From Woeseiaceae bacterium (GTDB lineage Bacteria > Pseudomonadota > Gammaproteobacteria > Steroidobacterales > Woeseiaceae), in assembly GCA_021773035.1 (NCBI GenBank), contig JAJFKU010000032.1, positions 62,001-126,000 of the forward strand: a stretch of 64,000 nt of DNA. The letters are read 5' to 3'. Of this stretch, positions 33,623 through 43,531 are shown in pieces (positions within the stretch are counted from its first letter, which is position 1; every line of letters starts with the position of its first letter). A program made the position numbers and the translations under genes. Under the pieces are notes generated by a model, which did not search any database, was not told the origin of the DNA, and worked only from the letters and a program-made list of their open reading frames with translations.

Positions 33623-34945
33623 TCATTTTGCCGACTTCCCATAGTCCAAAAGCACATTGGACATGGCCTTCGTGCCGATGAGAATAGACTCTTCGTCTAC
33701 GTCATAATCCGGCATGTGATTGACTCCTCGGATGCCTTTCTCCGCGTTAGCCACACCCAGATAGAAGAAGGCGCCCGGGATCTGCTGCAAGAAAAACGAG
33801 AAATCCTCTCCGAACCACGGAAATGCCCCATAGCCTGTGAGCACCGACTCTGTCCCAATAACGTCTGCTATCGGTGTTCGTGCATTCTCAACAAGTCGAT
33901 GGTCCATATTCATGGCTGGCAAATGAAAATCCGAGAAACTCAATGTGAAACTGGCTCCATTTTTGTTCAACGCATCGACTGCCTGCCGTACTTCCGATTT
34001 GATTTCCTCCAGAATTGGCATTGTCGGCGCACCGATTCGACCCACAATTTTTCGATCTTGCGTACCCTCCTTCGCTTGAATTCTTGCACCCACATACTTG
34101 AATGATGTGAGCCACCCGCCGGGTACTTGAATGTCGTCCATCAGCCGACTTACTCCTGCATCGTGTGGAAAAACTTCCTCAGGGACTATTTCGACCGTTT
34201 CAATCTCATTTAAGATAGTCATGAGTTCGTCAACATTGGATGCTGGATCATCTTCAGATGGCAGGAATATTTCGAAGGGCTGGTGCCCCGACACGCCGGC
34301 TCCGAAATTAACCATTATCGTACCGACTGGAATTGGAAGTGTATGCATAGCAAATATGGCCTCGGGTACGGGGTTATCTAGTACTCCGTCCTTGAGCATT
34401 GCCCGCGCGCCGATGGCGCCCTCCTCTGCCGGCTGAAAAATAAAGACGACAGTGCCCTTAAGATCCTTGACCATGGCGGTTAAAATGGTCGCAATCCCAA
34501 TCCCAACCGTGGTGTGAACGTCATGGCCACAAACATGGTTGACGCCTGGAATACGAGAACGGTATGGCTGGTCACCTACGATTTCAGATAGGACTGCATC
34601 CATGTCCGCGCGATAGCCGATCACCGGACCAGGATGCGCGCCCCGCAAAATGCCGACCACGCCATGCCCCCCAATAGCAGTACGGACCTCCAGTCCCAGA
34701 GCCTCAAGGCGATCGGCAATAATTGAGGCCGTACGCACTTCCCTCTCAGGAAGTTCCGGGTACATATGAAAGTTTCGTCGCAAAGCAATCAAATCTTCGC
34801 GATGATTCTCTGCTACCTCTATTATAGTGGCCAAGCGTGTCTCGCTTGCCTCAACACCTGATGTTGAGCCCTGGGCACCATAAGTGACGAATATCAGAAG
34901 CCCGATGGTAGGTATGGCGCGCAAAATAATCTGACGTTTTGTCAT
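33623..34945 (-). CDS. M20-family amidohydrolase, exported
   Basis: 440 residues. Signal peptide near 9-26. M20D motifs: LRRNFHMYPELPERE, ALGLEVRTAIGGHGVVG, GYRADMDA, CGHDVHTTVG, FQPAEEGAIGARAML, AMHTLP and a C-terminal GEDFSFFLQQIPGAFFYLGV. These supply the metal-binding Cys/His/Glu of N-acyl amino acid or IAA-amide hydrolases. It removes acyl groups from amino acids or cleaves dipeptide-like amides in the periplasm. Starts 1 nt after the small gene at 34947, whose end holds its GGAG. Confidence 0.87.
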   Translation of the reverse strand: MTKRQIILRAIPTIGLLIFVTYGAQGSTSGVEASETRLATIIEVAENHREDLIALRRNFHMYPELPEREVRTASIIADRLEALGLEVRTAIGGHGVVGILRGAHPGPVIGYRADMDAVLSEIVGDQPYRSRIPGVNHVCGHDVHTTVGIGIATILTAMVKDLKGTVVFIFQPAEEGAIGARAMLKDGVLDNPVPEAIFAMHTLPIPVGTIMVNFGAGVSGHQPFEIFLPSEDDPASNVDELMTILNEIETVEIVPEEVFPHDAGVSRLMDDIQVPGGWLTSFKYVGARIQAKEGTQDRKIVGRIGAPTMPILEEIKSEVRQAVDALNKNGASFTLSFSDFHLPAMNMDHRLVENARTPIADVIGTESVLTGYGAFPWFGEDFSFFLQQIPGAFFYLGVANAEKGIRGVNHMPDYDVDEESILIGTKAMSNVLLDYGKSAK

Positions 34946-34946
34946 C

Positions 34947-35150
34947 TTAATTCACTCCAACTTGATTCCGAATGGAAAGTTCAAAAGGCGAGCAATCGAG
35001 GCATCCACGATGTGCACCTGCTCCTTCGCGAGAAGGCAAGCTCAATATCTCCGCCAACTCTTGATCGTCAAACGGCAAGGTCTCTGATGGATCTATATCT
35101 CTGTCTTCTGTAAACAAACTCCAGTTAAAACGATTTGTCACGATTTTCAT
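34947..35150 (-). CDS. 67-residue small protein with CxxC, between peptidase genes
   Basis: Starts 17 nt after the S41 peptidase gene with a good ribosome site (AAGGGA), and its own 3' end supplies the site for the M20 gene 1 nt downstream, so it is very likely translated. Sequence: basic start (MKIVTNRFNW), acidic middle (DRDIDPSETLPFDDQELAEIL), then SREGAGAHRGCLDCSPFELSI. It has no signal peptide or membrane segment. The CLDC pair could bind metal or be redox-active. The two-part layout (acidic front, short Gly/Cys tail) resembles a precursor peptide, but no maturation enzyme is nearby. Function unknown. Confidence 0.6.
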   Translation of the reverse strand: MKIVTNRFNWSLFTEDRDIDPSETLPFDDQELAEILSLPSREGAGAHRGCLDCSPFELSIRNQVGVN

Positions 35151-35167
35151 TTCGTTCCCTTTGTCTG

Positions 35168-36586
35168 TCAGGGTGCTGGCTTGGACAGCAAATCTATGGC
35201 TGCGTCCAAAGCAGGATCACGGCCCGCTTCGATATCGGCGGAGCGAAATACCGGAATTTTCACATCGGGAGGGATGCCCGGACCGTCAAAGTATTTCCCA
35301 TCTTCCGTCAAGAAAAGTTCATTGGGCAGCCAGAACCGCCACCCGTTGGGTAGGTGGCGCGGAAGCGTATCGGAAAAGACGCCCTGAGTATTCTCTCCCA
35401 CACGTGTAATCGCAGGTTCACGTCCCATCAATGCTTGAGTTAGCGTTTCACCGGCACTGATAGTATACGGTCCGATCAGCTGGACCACAGGGCCGTAAAA
35501 CCCCGAACCGGAACTGGGCAAAACATGGCGCGGCTGCGCAGGCGTGTGTTTGAGCGGATCGTTCGGATCGGCGCGCGCAACCTTGGCGTAGGCGAAATAC
35601 GGTGATTGGGTCAGGCGTGATGCCAGCGCCAGTGACAAGATATCGTAGCCACCATAGTTTCTCCGAACGTCAATAATCAGGCCCTTTGCGTTGCCGATTG
35701 AGCCAAATATGGAATCCATGGCCTCTTCCATGGCTGCCAGTTGTGAGGCGAAATCCGGTTCATCGCTGTAATCTGATTCCTGATCGAGACGCAGATAGAC
35801 TAAGCCATCGGGCAGCAGCCCGAAGCTTAGGTGCCCATTGCAAAACTCGAGCAGTTCTCCTTCGATGTAACGAGACTGGATGACATCCAGGGCGTCATCA
35901 AAAGTCTGCGCCATTGTCGCCTGCACCTCGGAACTCCAACCGACTCCATCCACTGTTGAATCGTCTCGCAGACCCAAAAACTCGCGCTCCAGCGCTTCGG
36001 CTGCTATCCCGGTGTGCACATCCTCCAATGGGGCAATCAGAGAAATCAAGATATCAAGAAGCTCTTCAGAAGTGGTATCGTCCGAAATTTGACCCCGCGC
36101 GTGCGCACCAAGCATATCCCAGTCAACACTCTTTAAATGAAAAATGGGATAGTGTTCCTTAAAACTTTTCCAGAATATTTCGAAGTTCATCAGTGGTGTG
36201 TCTGCGGTGACCTCTCTGCATACTCTAGGGCGCCCGCTCGTGCGATTTAGGGCGATGTCAGACACTGCACCTGTTTGGCTGATCCTCATGCTAGTTGTTG
36301 TGCCAGGAATCAGAAACGCCTCCGCGGACCCGCCAACGGCCGTGAGTCGCCACGACCCGTCGGGCTCCACAGATCGTTTACTGAGCTCAAACGCTCTTAG
36401 GTAGCAACTAATTGCCGTCACTTCATTCACGACAACTGCATCTTTGGTAACTTCAATAAAGTAACCGTACCCTTCCGAAAGCCACAACCCCTCTGGCCTA
36501 AATTCATCGGCACGAAGAGGCGTTTGTAGTAAAATTACCAGCACAAAACAAAACATTGCGAAATCACGGCTCTGTTGTTTGATCAT
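35168..36586 (-). CDS. S41-family peptidase, exported
   Basis: 472 residues with signal peptide (FCFVLVILLQTPLRA). The C-terminal S41 protease domain has GLIIDVRRNYGGYDILSLALA and the nucleophile Ser in IGPYTISAGETLTQAL, then RVGENTQGVFSDTLPRHLPNGW. The N-terminal part is family-specific (about 130 residues). GGAGG lies 5 nt before the ATG. The tail-specific protease and tricorn families belong here. Placed between the receptor gene and the M20 hydrolase, it may process the imported compound or a peptide signal. Confidence 0.83.
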   Translation of the reverse strand: MIKQQSRDFAMFCFVLVILLQTPLRADEFRPEGLWLSEGYGYFIEVTKDAVVVNEVTAISCYLRAFELSKRSVEPDGSWRLTAVGGSAEAFLIPGTTTSMRISQTGAVSDIALNRTSGRPRVCREVTADTPLMNFEIFWKSFKEHYPIFHLKSVDWDMLGAHARGQISDDTTSEELLDILISLIAPLEDVHTGIAAEALEREFLGLRDDSTVDGVGWSSEVQATMAQTFDDALDVIQSRYIEGELLEFCNGHLSFGLLPDGLVYLRLDQESDYSDEPDFASQLAAMEEAMDSIFGSIGNAKGLIIDVRRNYGGYDILSLALASRLTQSPYFAYAKVARADPNDPLKHTPAQPRHVLPSSGSGFYGPVVQLIGPYTISAGETLTQALMGREPAITRVGENTQGVFSDTLPRHLPNGWRFWLPNELFLTEDGKYFDGPGIPPDVKIPVFRSADIEAGRDPALDAAIDLLSKPAP

Positions 36587-36706
36587 AGAATCCTCCGCGT
36601 CTAACTATGTGGATCTCGTAGGGGACGGTGCATGCCGCCGATAACGTGCACTAACTCTGGCCTTTCCGATCGACATATCAACCGGACAGCAAAGCAAGTA
36701 AGTTAT

Positions 36707-39325
36707 TCAGAAGTAAGTACGAAGATAGAAACCGATTGTTCTTGGACGACCATAGATGAGACGTCCATCGTTTATTTCTGTATCCAAGCTCATCACATAT
36801 TTTTCGTTCAAAAGATTTTGCGCATAAAAAGCGCCGGACCATTGGTCATTCTGGAATCCAAACGATAGATTCACAAGATTATAGTCACCAACTTCCGATT
36901 CTTTTGTTTGTTCGAAAGTCGTATAGTGTGGTCCGACGTACAAGTAATCCACTCTTGCAAACCCTCTCCCGTCTCTCATTGGCTGGAAGTATTCTAAAGA
37001 AGATTGTAAATTTATTTCCGGCACACCAGGAATTGAATCGCCCTTTGATCCAGTTCTACCTGTCGCGCCAACAGGAGAGTCCTCTGCGAGTTCTGCCCTG
37101 TTGTACGAGCCCGCTAGATTAAGCGTAAACTGTTCGCCCAACAACGCAGAAAACTCCAACTCTACACCGTCACTTGTCGCTTTCCCCGCATTCATGTTCA
37201 CTGTAAAACCACAGTTGGGCAGCAAGATAAGATTTTGTATGTCAGACCAGTCAATGTGGAATACTGCTCCCGTGAGGTTCATTGTCCCGCCGCCCAGCGT
37301 CATCTTGCCGCCGACTTCGTAGTTCCAAACCGTATCAGGATCTGACCCAGTTCCGGCGTCGGTCAACCCAAGATCGGCCAAATCTTGATCACATATCGGC
37401 GAAGGAACATCGCCGTTGATGACGCCTTGTCGAAAACCTTCGGCGACGGTTGCATAATAGAGTCGATCGTCACTTCTATCGTAAGTTAGAGTGACCTTTG
37501 GACTGACGTGATCTCCTGACGTCTCTGACACTAAAAGTGTGTCGCCACCGTTAAAAACTCCCGTGGCTGAGTCATATTGGAACAAGTTATATTCAAATGC
37601 GCGTAAGCCTGTGGACAAAGCCCATTGGTCATTCAGTTCGTACGTCACATCAACGAATACCGCTGTCTGATCATCCCGAAACTCCCGATTTGCATCAAAC
37701 AAAACGACATCGGCTGGCAGGCCGATTAACCCCAGACCGGTATCATCGCCAAACCACGAAAGGTTTTGATCTTCCTCTCGGGTCAAATCAGAGTAAAACG
37801 CACCAACCAACCATTGAAGACGAGAGTCATAATTGGATGTTATGCGAACCTCCTGAATAAATTGATCAAGCGGGCTGGGATCTGAGAGACGTAAGGGTGC
37901 ACCGAAAAATACACTTAGGTCCCGATCCTGGAGCACGGTTCTATCTATGAATGCGGTAGAAGAAACAATGTCAAATCTATTTGTGGAGTAATTTAGAACC
38001 AAATTTATGAGACCAAATTCATCTGATAGTTCTTCTTTGAAGCCCCGGGACTGAACATAGTCTCCTAGTAGTGGCTGTGATTCCGGTAGTCCGTCAGCGG
38101 TTGTCTCCTGATAGAAAGCCGTTAGTGAAGCATCAAATCTATCGCCACTGCTATACGCCAAAGCTATTCGAGCACCGCTGGTTCGCTCTTCATCTACATC
38201 TTTTGCGAATAGTTCTGAATCACCAAACACGCCTGATTCGGGATATTCATTATCAACCACGCCGCCAACTTTGTAATAGTAGCCTGTTGCCCGAAGTGCA
38301 AATTTGTCGTCCACAAGAGGAATATTTATGGTGCCACTGACATCGTAGCTTGCATCGCCTTCCTCCGTAAATCCAAGTGAAAACCGGGCACTGTTGCCAA
38401 ATTCAGATAGGTTAGGACGGTTGGGAACTACTTTTACCGCTCCACCCATAGCGCCCGCCCCATAGAGCGTGCCTTGTGGCCCCCGAAGAACTTCAACACG
38501 CTCAATATCGACGAGCTTTGGATCAAACATTCCTAATACCGCAATGTCCGATGTCGGAACTTCGTCAATGTAAGTGCCTGTCGTCGGTGTCATGGAATTG
38601 GTAGCCAACCCACGAATAAATATTGAGTTTCTACCCGCCCCAGCGTCGTGATATATGACGCTCGGCATAGCCTCCAAGTAGTCACCCATTTCGACCAGCT
38701 GTTTTTTGTCGATCGTATTTGAATCAATTACGGACATGGATATAGCTACATCCATGATTGCCGACTCCCGCTTGGTCGCTGTGACAATTATTTCCTCGAG
38801 GGCCCTTGATTCTCGTTCGGTTTCCCCATCAGGCAGAGCTTGTCCCGACGCGTTGGCAGCACCAAATATGGACATAATCGCTACCGCAACTTTTTGTTGA
38901 ATCCTTGATTTCTTACCTGACATTTCGGCATCCCCGTCTTGACCGTCTGTGAGTTCACTTGAAGAAATCGTAATGACTCCTCCACTAGTAAAACTGCCTG
39001 CAAGTCCAGTGTTCTGAAGAAGGACTTCCAGGGCGCCCGCAACCGTGTAAATCCCTTTCACAGGATTGGTCTCCACGAGCTTGACCTCTTCGTAGGGGAA
39101 CAGCAGTAGCGCATCTACCTGCGTTGCGATCTCATTTATAGCAGCGGCGACATTCTGCCGAGGAATATCAAAATAATATTCCCTCGCTTCATCTGCTTCG
39201 ACTGCGCCGGCGAGTAATACTCCAAGCACTACCGACGTACATCGCACGCGAAACGTAACTGACACGCCTATATTTAAGAATCCCCCACCGAAAAACACGT
39301 ACCAGGCCATTCGTACCAGCCTCAT
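36707..39325 (-). CDS. TonB-dependent receptor with N-terminal STN signalling domain
   Basis: 872 residues. An exported N-terminus is followed by a secretin/TonB short domain (about 46-115: YYFDIPRQNVAAAINEIATQVDALLLFPYEEVK). A TonB-box-like region LEEIIVTATKRE precedes the plug (IFIRGLATNSM, IERVEVLRGPQGTLYGAGAMGGAVKV). A 22-strand barrel follows and ends in Phe. An STN domain means it signals to a FecR-type anti-sigma factor. ECF sigma and fecR genes lie 2.4 kb upstream. A second weakly hydrophobic stretch (VAVAIMSIFGAANASG) separates the STN from the plug. The substrate is unknown. Confidence 0.92.
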   Translation of the reverse strand: MRLVRMAWYVFFGGGFLNIGVSVTFRVRCTSVVLGVLLAGAVEADEAREYYFDIPRQNVAAAINEIATQVDALLLFPYEEVKLVETNPVKGIYTVAGALEVLLQNTGLAGSFTSGGVITISSSELTDGQDGDAEMSGKKSRIQQKVAVAIMSIFGAANASGQALPDGETERESRALEEIIVTATKRESAIMDVAISMSVIDSNTIDKKQLVEMGDYLEAMPSVIYHDAGAGRNSIFIRGLATNSMTPTTGTYIDEVPTSDIAVLGMFDPKLVDIERVEVLRGPQGTLYGAGAMGGAVKVVPNRPNLSEFGNSARFSLGFTEEGDASYDVSGTINIPLVDDKFALRATGYYYKVGGVVDNEYPESGVFGDSELFAKDVDEERTSGARIALAYSSGDRFDASLTAFYQETTADGLPESQPLLGDYVQSRGFKEELSDEFGLINLVLNYSTNRFDIVSSTAFIDRTVLQDRDLSVFFGAPLRLSDPSPLDQFIQEVRITSNYDSRLQWLVGAFYSDLTREEDQNLSWFGDDTGLGLIGLPADVVLFDANREFRDDQTAVFVDVTYELNDQWALSTGLRAFEYNLFQYDSATGVFNGGDTLLVSETSGDHVSPKVTLTYDRSDDRLYYATVAEGFRQGVINGDVPSPICDQDLADLGLTDAGTGSDPDTVWNYEVGGKMTLGGGTMNLTGAVFHIDWSDIQNLILLPNCGFTVNMNAGKATSDGVELEFSALLGEQFTLNLAGSYNRAELAEDSPVGATGRTGSKGDSIPGVPEINLQSSLEYFQPMRDGRGFARVDYLYVGPHYTTFEQTKESEVGDYNLVNLSFGFQNDQWSGAFYAQNLLNEKYVMSLDTEINDGRLIYGRPRTIGFYLRTYF

Positions 39326-39878
39326 AGTAAGAAGACTCCCGAGCGAGAAATACCCTCTATTGAAAATCCGAGAAATTTCGATTACCTCCTATATTGTTTG
39401 TTTGTTAAGGTGGGGACGATCGGCCACCTGTCAATCACAACGTGACATTAGTCTCGAAGACTTGATAATGCCACTACGGAAAAGAAGTGCCCTTGTGCCG
39501 AAATACAATTGTCGAAATTGATGTATCCGCTTTTGACTACTATGACTTCTTTAAAACAGTCAGTAAGTTCGCCAGTACAAATTCCTTAGTTTTTGCCGAA
39601 GCAATTTAGTTTGAGCACTCGAGTGATATGAATCCACAGTACCGACAATTGACTCTGCACCAAAGATACTATATTCAATCGTCAAGAGAACACAGAACCA
39701 TTTCTCGTCAGTTGGCTCGACATACGTCCACTGTTAGAGTCGATTTCAGCTGTGCGTTCGATAGATGTGTTCACATAGCCAACCAGCGGCCGCCTCAGCG
39801 TTGAGTATGACATTCATGCTTACTATCGATAGCGGACAATCACTGTTTCGAGGCTTCCATGCTCTCAGAGGAATCGTT
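39326..39878. other. divergent regulatory region, receptor / D-aminoacylase-like gene
   Basis: About 550 bases without a gene between divergent transcripts. Holds a perfect palindrome CACTCGAGTG (39616-39625). A G/T-rich track TTGTTTGTTTGTT lies near 39396. It probably contains an ECF-type promoter for the receptor; no confident -35/-10 could be assigned. Confidence 0.4.
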
Positions 39879-41573
39879 ATGACCACGAACAAACGCGTCT
39901 CCGCACCAATTTTGGGTGTTCTAATCTGCTGCTTCCTAGGCGCGTGCACCTCGCCAAATTCATACGACGTGATCCTTCGCAACGGTACGATTTATGACGG
40001 CAGCGGCGAGAAACCTTATGTTGGTGATGTGGCATTCTACGGTGATAGGATTGGTGCCGTTGGAGACATCGGCGAGGCAACTGCTCTGATTGAGTTTGAT
40101 GTCAAGGGCCTTGCGGTGGCGCCGGGCTTCGTGAATATGATGTCCTGGGCCAACGAATCACTAATTGAAGACGGTCGTTCTCAAAGTGACATACGCCAAG
40201 GCGTAACTCTGGAAGTCATGGGCGAAGGTCGTTCGATGGGGCCTCTCAACGATGCCATGAAGGCTGAAATGATCAGCCTGCAAACAGACATTCGCTTCGA
40301 CATTGAGTGGACAACACTGGCTGAGTATTTGGAGTTTCTAGAAAGACGTGGGATCTCCCCGAATGTCGCCTCCTTCATAGGTGCCGCCACACCACGCACG
40401 TATGTAATCGGACACGAGAATAGGGACCCCACACCGGAAGAGCTCGATCTGATGCGTAGCCTCGTGCGAGAAGCTATGGAAGATGGTGCCTTGGGTGTGG
40501 CTTCATCCCTGATGTATCCGCCGGGATTATTTGCCAAAACCGAGGAACTGATTTCTTTGTCTGAAGTCGCCGCTGAATATGACGGCATGTACATTTCGCA
40601 TATGCGAGACGAAGGTGCGAACATTATTGAAGCTATCACGGAGCTCATCACTATCGCACGTGAGGCTAACATCCGCGCAGAGATCTATCATCTGAAATCT
40701 TCTGGAAAATCTAACTGGTTGTTGTTTGACACTGCGGTATCAATGGTTGAGCAAGCTAGGGTCGAAGGGCTGCATATCACCGCCGATGTATACACCTATT
40801 CCGCAAGCAGCACTGGACTGAATGCCACCATTCCACCGTGGGTTCAGGAAGGCGGCTTCAAAGCCTCGCTTGAGCGCATGAAGGATCCGGCGCTTCGTGA
40901 AAGGATTGCACGTGAAATGAATGTGGAGTCCGATGAGTGGGACAACATGTACCTCGCTGCTGATTCACCGGACAACATCCTGCTCGTCGGTTTCAAATCC
41001 AACGAACTCAAACCACTAATAGGCAGGACGGTCGCCGAAGTAGCGGAAATGCGGGGCACTCTTCCCGAGGAAACGATTATGGACTTGATCGTAGAGGACG
41101 GCAGTCGGATCAGTACGGTTTACTTCACTCAATCCGAAGATATTGTTAGAAGAGCGATCTCCCTACCCTGGGTAAGCTTCAATTCGGATGCGGCATCGCT
41201 GGCCCCCGAAGGGGTGTTTTTGAAGAGCAACCCACATCCGCGCGCCTATGGCAGTTTTGCGCGCTTGCTGGGAAAATATGTACGCGACGAGAAACTTATC
41301 CCACTTGAGGAAGCCATTCGAAAATTGGCTACGCTGCCTGCTCAAAACATGAGAATTGATGATCGCGGAGAACTAAAGGTAGGCTTCTACGCTGACGTCG
41401 TTGTCTTCGATCAAGCGACGATTCAGGATCGCGCAACATTTGCTGAACCGCACCAATACGCAACTGGGATGTTGCACGTTTTTGTTAATGGTGAGCAGGT
41501 GCTGCGGGATGGCGAGCACACAGGTGCCACTCCGGGCCGAGTCGTACGTGGACCCGGCTGGACCGGCAAATAA
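39879..41573 (+). CDS. lipoprotein of the N-acyl-D-amino-acid deacylase (D-aminoacylase) family with altered metal site
   Basis: 564 residues from ATG 39879 (AGAGGA upstream). Lipobox FLGAC gives a lipidated Cys. The family pattern is good: SYDVILRNGTIYDGSG, RIGAVGDI, APGFVN, DIRQGVTLEVMGEG, ISHMRDEG, EIYHLKSSGKSNW, AYGSFARLLGKYVRD. Canonical D-aminoacylases have HxH after APGFID and Cys in the GNC motif as metal ligands. Here these positions read MSWAN and GEG, so the usual metal centre is incomplete. It is either a distinct subfamily with other ligands or a binding protein. Divergent from the receptor gene. Confidence 0.78.
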   Translation: MTTNKRVSAPILGVLICCFLGACTSPNSYDVILRNGTIYDGSGEKPYVGDVAFYGDRIGAVGDIGEATALIEFDVKGLAVAPGFVNMMSWANESLIEDGRSQSDIRQGVTLEVMGEGRSMGPLNDAMKAEMISLQTDIRFDIEWTTLAEYLEFLERRGISPNVASFIGAATPRTYVIGHENRDPTPEELDLMRSLVREAMEDGALGVASSLMYPPGLFAKTEELISLSEVAAEYDGMYISHMRDEGANIIEAITELITIAREANIRAEIYHLKSSGKSNWLLFDTAVSMVEQARVEGLHITADVYTYSASSTGLNATIPPWVQEGGFKASLERMKDPALRERIAREMNVESDEWDNMYLAADSPDNILLVGFKSNELKPLIGRTVAEVAEMRGTLPEETIMDLIVEDGSRISTVYFTQSEDIVRRAISLPWVSFNSDAASLAPEGVFLKSNPHPRAYGSFARLLGKYVRDEKLIPLEEAIRKLATLPAQNMRIDDRGELKVGFYADVVVFDQATIQDRATFAEPHQYATGMLHVFVNGEQVLRDGEHTGATPGRVVRGPGWTGK

Positions 41574-41706
41574 TACGAATCATCGTTGTCGCCTATGGAT
41601 TTGGGTAATCTCTGAGCGATGACTCAATCGCACAGCTGTATGGAATAGAGAACCTTGTATGGGACGACTAATTGCGCGAACCCTACGTTCATATGCGAGA
41701 TGCAGG

Positions 41707-42756
41707 CTAGTTCGCAGTATCTTTTGAAACAGCAGACAGGTGCACAAGATCCTCATCAATGTACTCGACGTGGACTCCGAAGCTTGACTCCAGCGCTTGT
41801 AGCATTTTCTCTGTTTCACCTACTCGAAAAAAGCCACCGATTCCAAGGTCCCGCAGTTCGGGATCCAGTATGACAATTGTTAAAGTTGTGTAGCGACTCA
41901 CTTCTGAAACTACATCTTCAAGGGATTCGCCCGAAAACGTTACTAATCCCTCACGCCAAGATAGTCTGCGCGATATTTCGTCACTAGCGATTGTTTCAAT
42001 CGACCGAACTGTTTCACCCGATTGGTCGAAGACGGCGGTTTGGCCAGTCCTGAGTATGGCCGGTTTTTCATCAGCCACTGACCCTCTCTCTGGAAGTTTG
42101 TTGACTGAGGAAAGCTCTACGATGCCCTCCGTAACGATCACTTCAAAATCGTTGTCTTTGAGATACACAGAAAAAGCGGTGCCCACGGCGCGAACCACTG
42201 CATTCCCCCCGTAGACCACAAAAGGTTTAGTCGGATCGGCGACAATAGTAAAATGGGCTTCTCCGCTAATGATACGAGCCCGCCGATAGTCGCTTTCGTA
42301 ATCTATCTCAATCCCGCTGTCGGTATTAAGTAAAACAGTCGACCCGTCCGGTAACACCACTAGTTCCTGCTGACCGATTGTGGTGGAATAATCCACCGAA
42401 AAAACTTCAGGAAACTTTAAGTCAATACTCGGGTAAGGAAGTACCAGCGCAACCAGAAGTAAGACCGACAGCGCAAAGGCACCAGCGAGTGTCTTGCGGT
42501 TTGAGAACAGACTGAGGTGGCTCCATAGTGAGGATGCGGCTTTACTTTCGACTTTGGAGGGTACGGCCAACTCAGTTAAAACATTAAGGTCGCCCCAAAA
42601 TTTCGCCAAGCGCTGCATTTCAGCTTTATGTTGTGGGCTCTGCGCCATCCACTCCCTAAATGCAATGAGTGTCTGCGGTGAAGGTTCGGCGCCGTGAAAC
42701 CTCGCCACCCACTCACAGGCCTCCCGATTGATTTTGACGGCACTCGACTCCGTCAT
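41707..42756 (-). CDS. FecR-family anti-sigma factor
   Basis: 349 residues. N-terminal DUF4880-type sigma-binding part (REACEWVARFHGAEPSPQTLIAFREWMAQSPQHKAEM), one membrane span (about 90-108), periplasmic FecR domain (LPDGSTVLLNTDSGIEIDYESDYRRARIISGEAHF, VRAVGTAFSVY) and a C-terminal STN-like segment (LEDVVSEVSRYTTLTIVI). It holds the ECF sigma factor until the STN domain of the receptor signals. Its start overlaps the sigma stop (ATGA). Confidence 0.93.
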   Translation of the reverse strand: MTESSAVKINREACEWVARFHGAEPSPQTLIAFREWMAQSPQHKAEMQRLAKFWGDLNVLTELAVPSKVESKAASSLWSHLSLFSNRKTLAGAFALSVLLLVALVLPYPSIDLKFPEVFSVDYSTTIGQQELVVLPDGSTVLLNTDSGIEIDYESDYRRARIISGEAHFTIVADPTKPFVVYGGNAVVRAVGTAFSVYLKDNDFEVIVTEGIVELSSVNKLPERGSVADEKPAILRTGQTAVFDQSGETVRSIETIASDEISRRLSWREGLVTFSGESLEDVVSEVSRYTTLTIVILDPELRDLGIGGFFRVGETEKMLQALESSFGVHVEYIDEDLVHLSAVSKDTAN

Positions 42757-43382
42757 GGGTTACGTAGCTTGATAATGGGAGCGCTGCGCTCACGGTTTTG
42801 AACATCGGTAGAGTTTTGTTTACCCGTTGGCGACATCGGAACAATTTCTTCCTCCATTCGCGTGACGTATTCGCAGCTAATCACTAGTCCGCGAGCCACG
42901 TGTTTTTCCACGGTACTCACGGCGATCCCCAGCTGGGACGAAATTTCCTTGTAGGACAATCCATACACTTTTGCCATTAGAAATACGCGACGACACCGTG
43001 GCGGCATTTCCATAGCTGACTGACAAAATAGGCCTAGTTTTTGCCGCGCAGCTATCAGATCCTCCACAGGTCTTCCATTACATGAGATGTCTGGGTCGTC
43101 TAAATCCTCTATATAGCTCGTCAACAAATTCGATTTTTTTTTCAGCTCGTTAAGTGCTGCATTGCGAGCAACGCGAAATATGAAAGATTTTGGTGAGCGA
43201 ATTTCTCTATCTTTCTCAGCCCGGAATACTTTGAGGTACGTATCCTGCACAACATCGTCGATATCTTGGGGACGAGAAAAGAAACGTGTCAGAAAGCGCT
43301 TGAGGAATGTTTCATTCTTTAGAAACACCTTTGACACTGGAGACATTGTTTGCGGAACATTTTCCGGTTTTCTATTGGTCAT
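42753..43382 (-). CDS. ECF sigma factor (FecI-like)
   Basis: 209 residues. Sigma2 (PQDIDDVVQDTYLKVFRAEKDREIRSPKSFIFRVARNAALNELKKK) and sigma4 (MPPRCRRVFLMAKVYGLSYKEISSQLGIAVSTVEKHVARGL) domains. No further domain apart from a charged 35-residue tail. It would direct transcription of the TonB receptor and allied genes. First gene of sigma-fecR. Confidence 0.93.
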   Translation of the reverse strand: MTNRKPENVPQTMSPVSKVFLKNETFLKRFLTRFFSRPQDIDDVVQDTYLKVFRAEKDREIRSPKSFIFRVARNAALNELKKKSNLLTSYIEDLDDPDISCNGRPVEDLIAARQKLGLFCQSAMEMPPRCRRVFLMAKVYGLSYKEISSQLGIAVSTVEKHVARGLVISCEYVTRMEEEIVPMSPTGKQNSTDVQNRERSAPIIKLRNP

Positions 43383-43531
43383 ATCTTGTTACCGATTATC
43401 GGGTTTCTGTGGGAAAATAGCCATACCGGTTAGATCGAACTTGCCGAGTAGGAAGAACGTCGAAGCCCCTTTTTTGAGGCGTTGAATCGAAAAACTCAAT
43501 TACTCACCTGGCCTCTGCGAGAATGCACGGG

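Noticed and set aside
33452..34105. 217-codon plus-strand frame over the M20 gene
   Set aside because: Antisense to well-conserved M20 motifs; no ribosome site or family resemblance.
34947..43382. Lasso-peptide or other RiPP biosynthesis cluster
   Set aside because: Receptor, FecR and sigma resemble the uptake side of such clusters, but there is no cyclase, leader protease or exporter, and the small peptide lacks a recognisable core signature.
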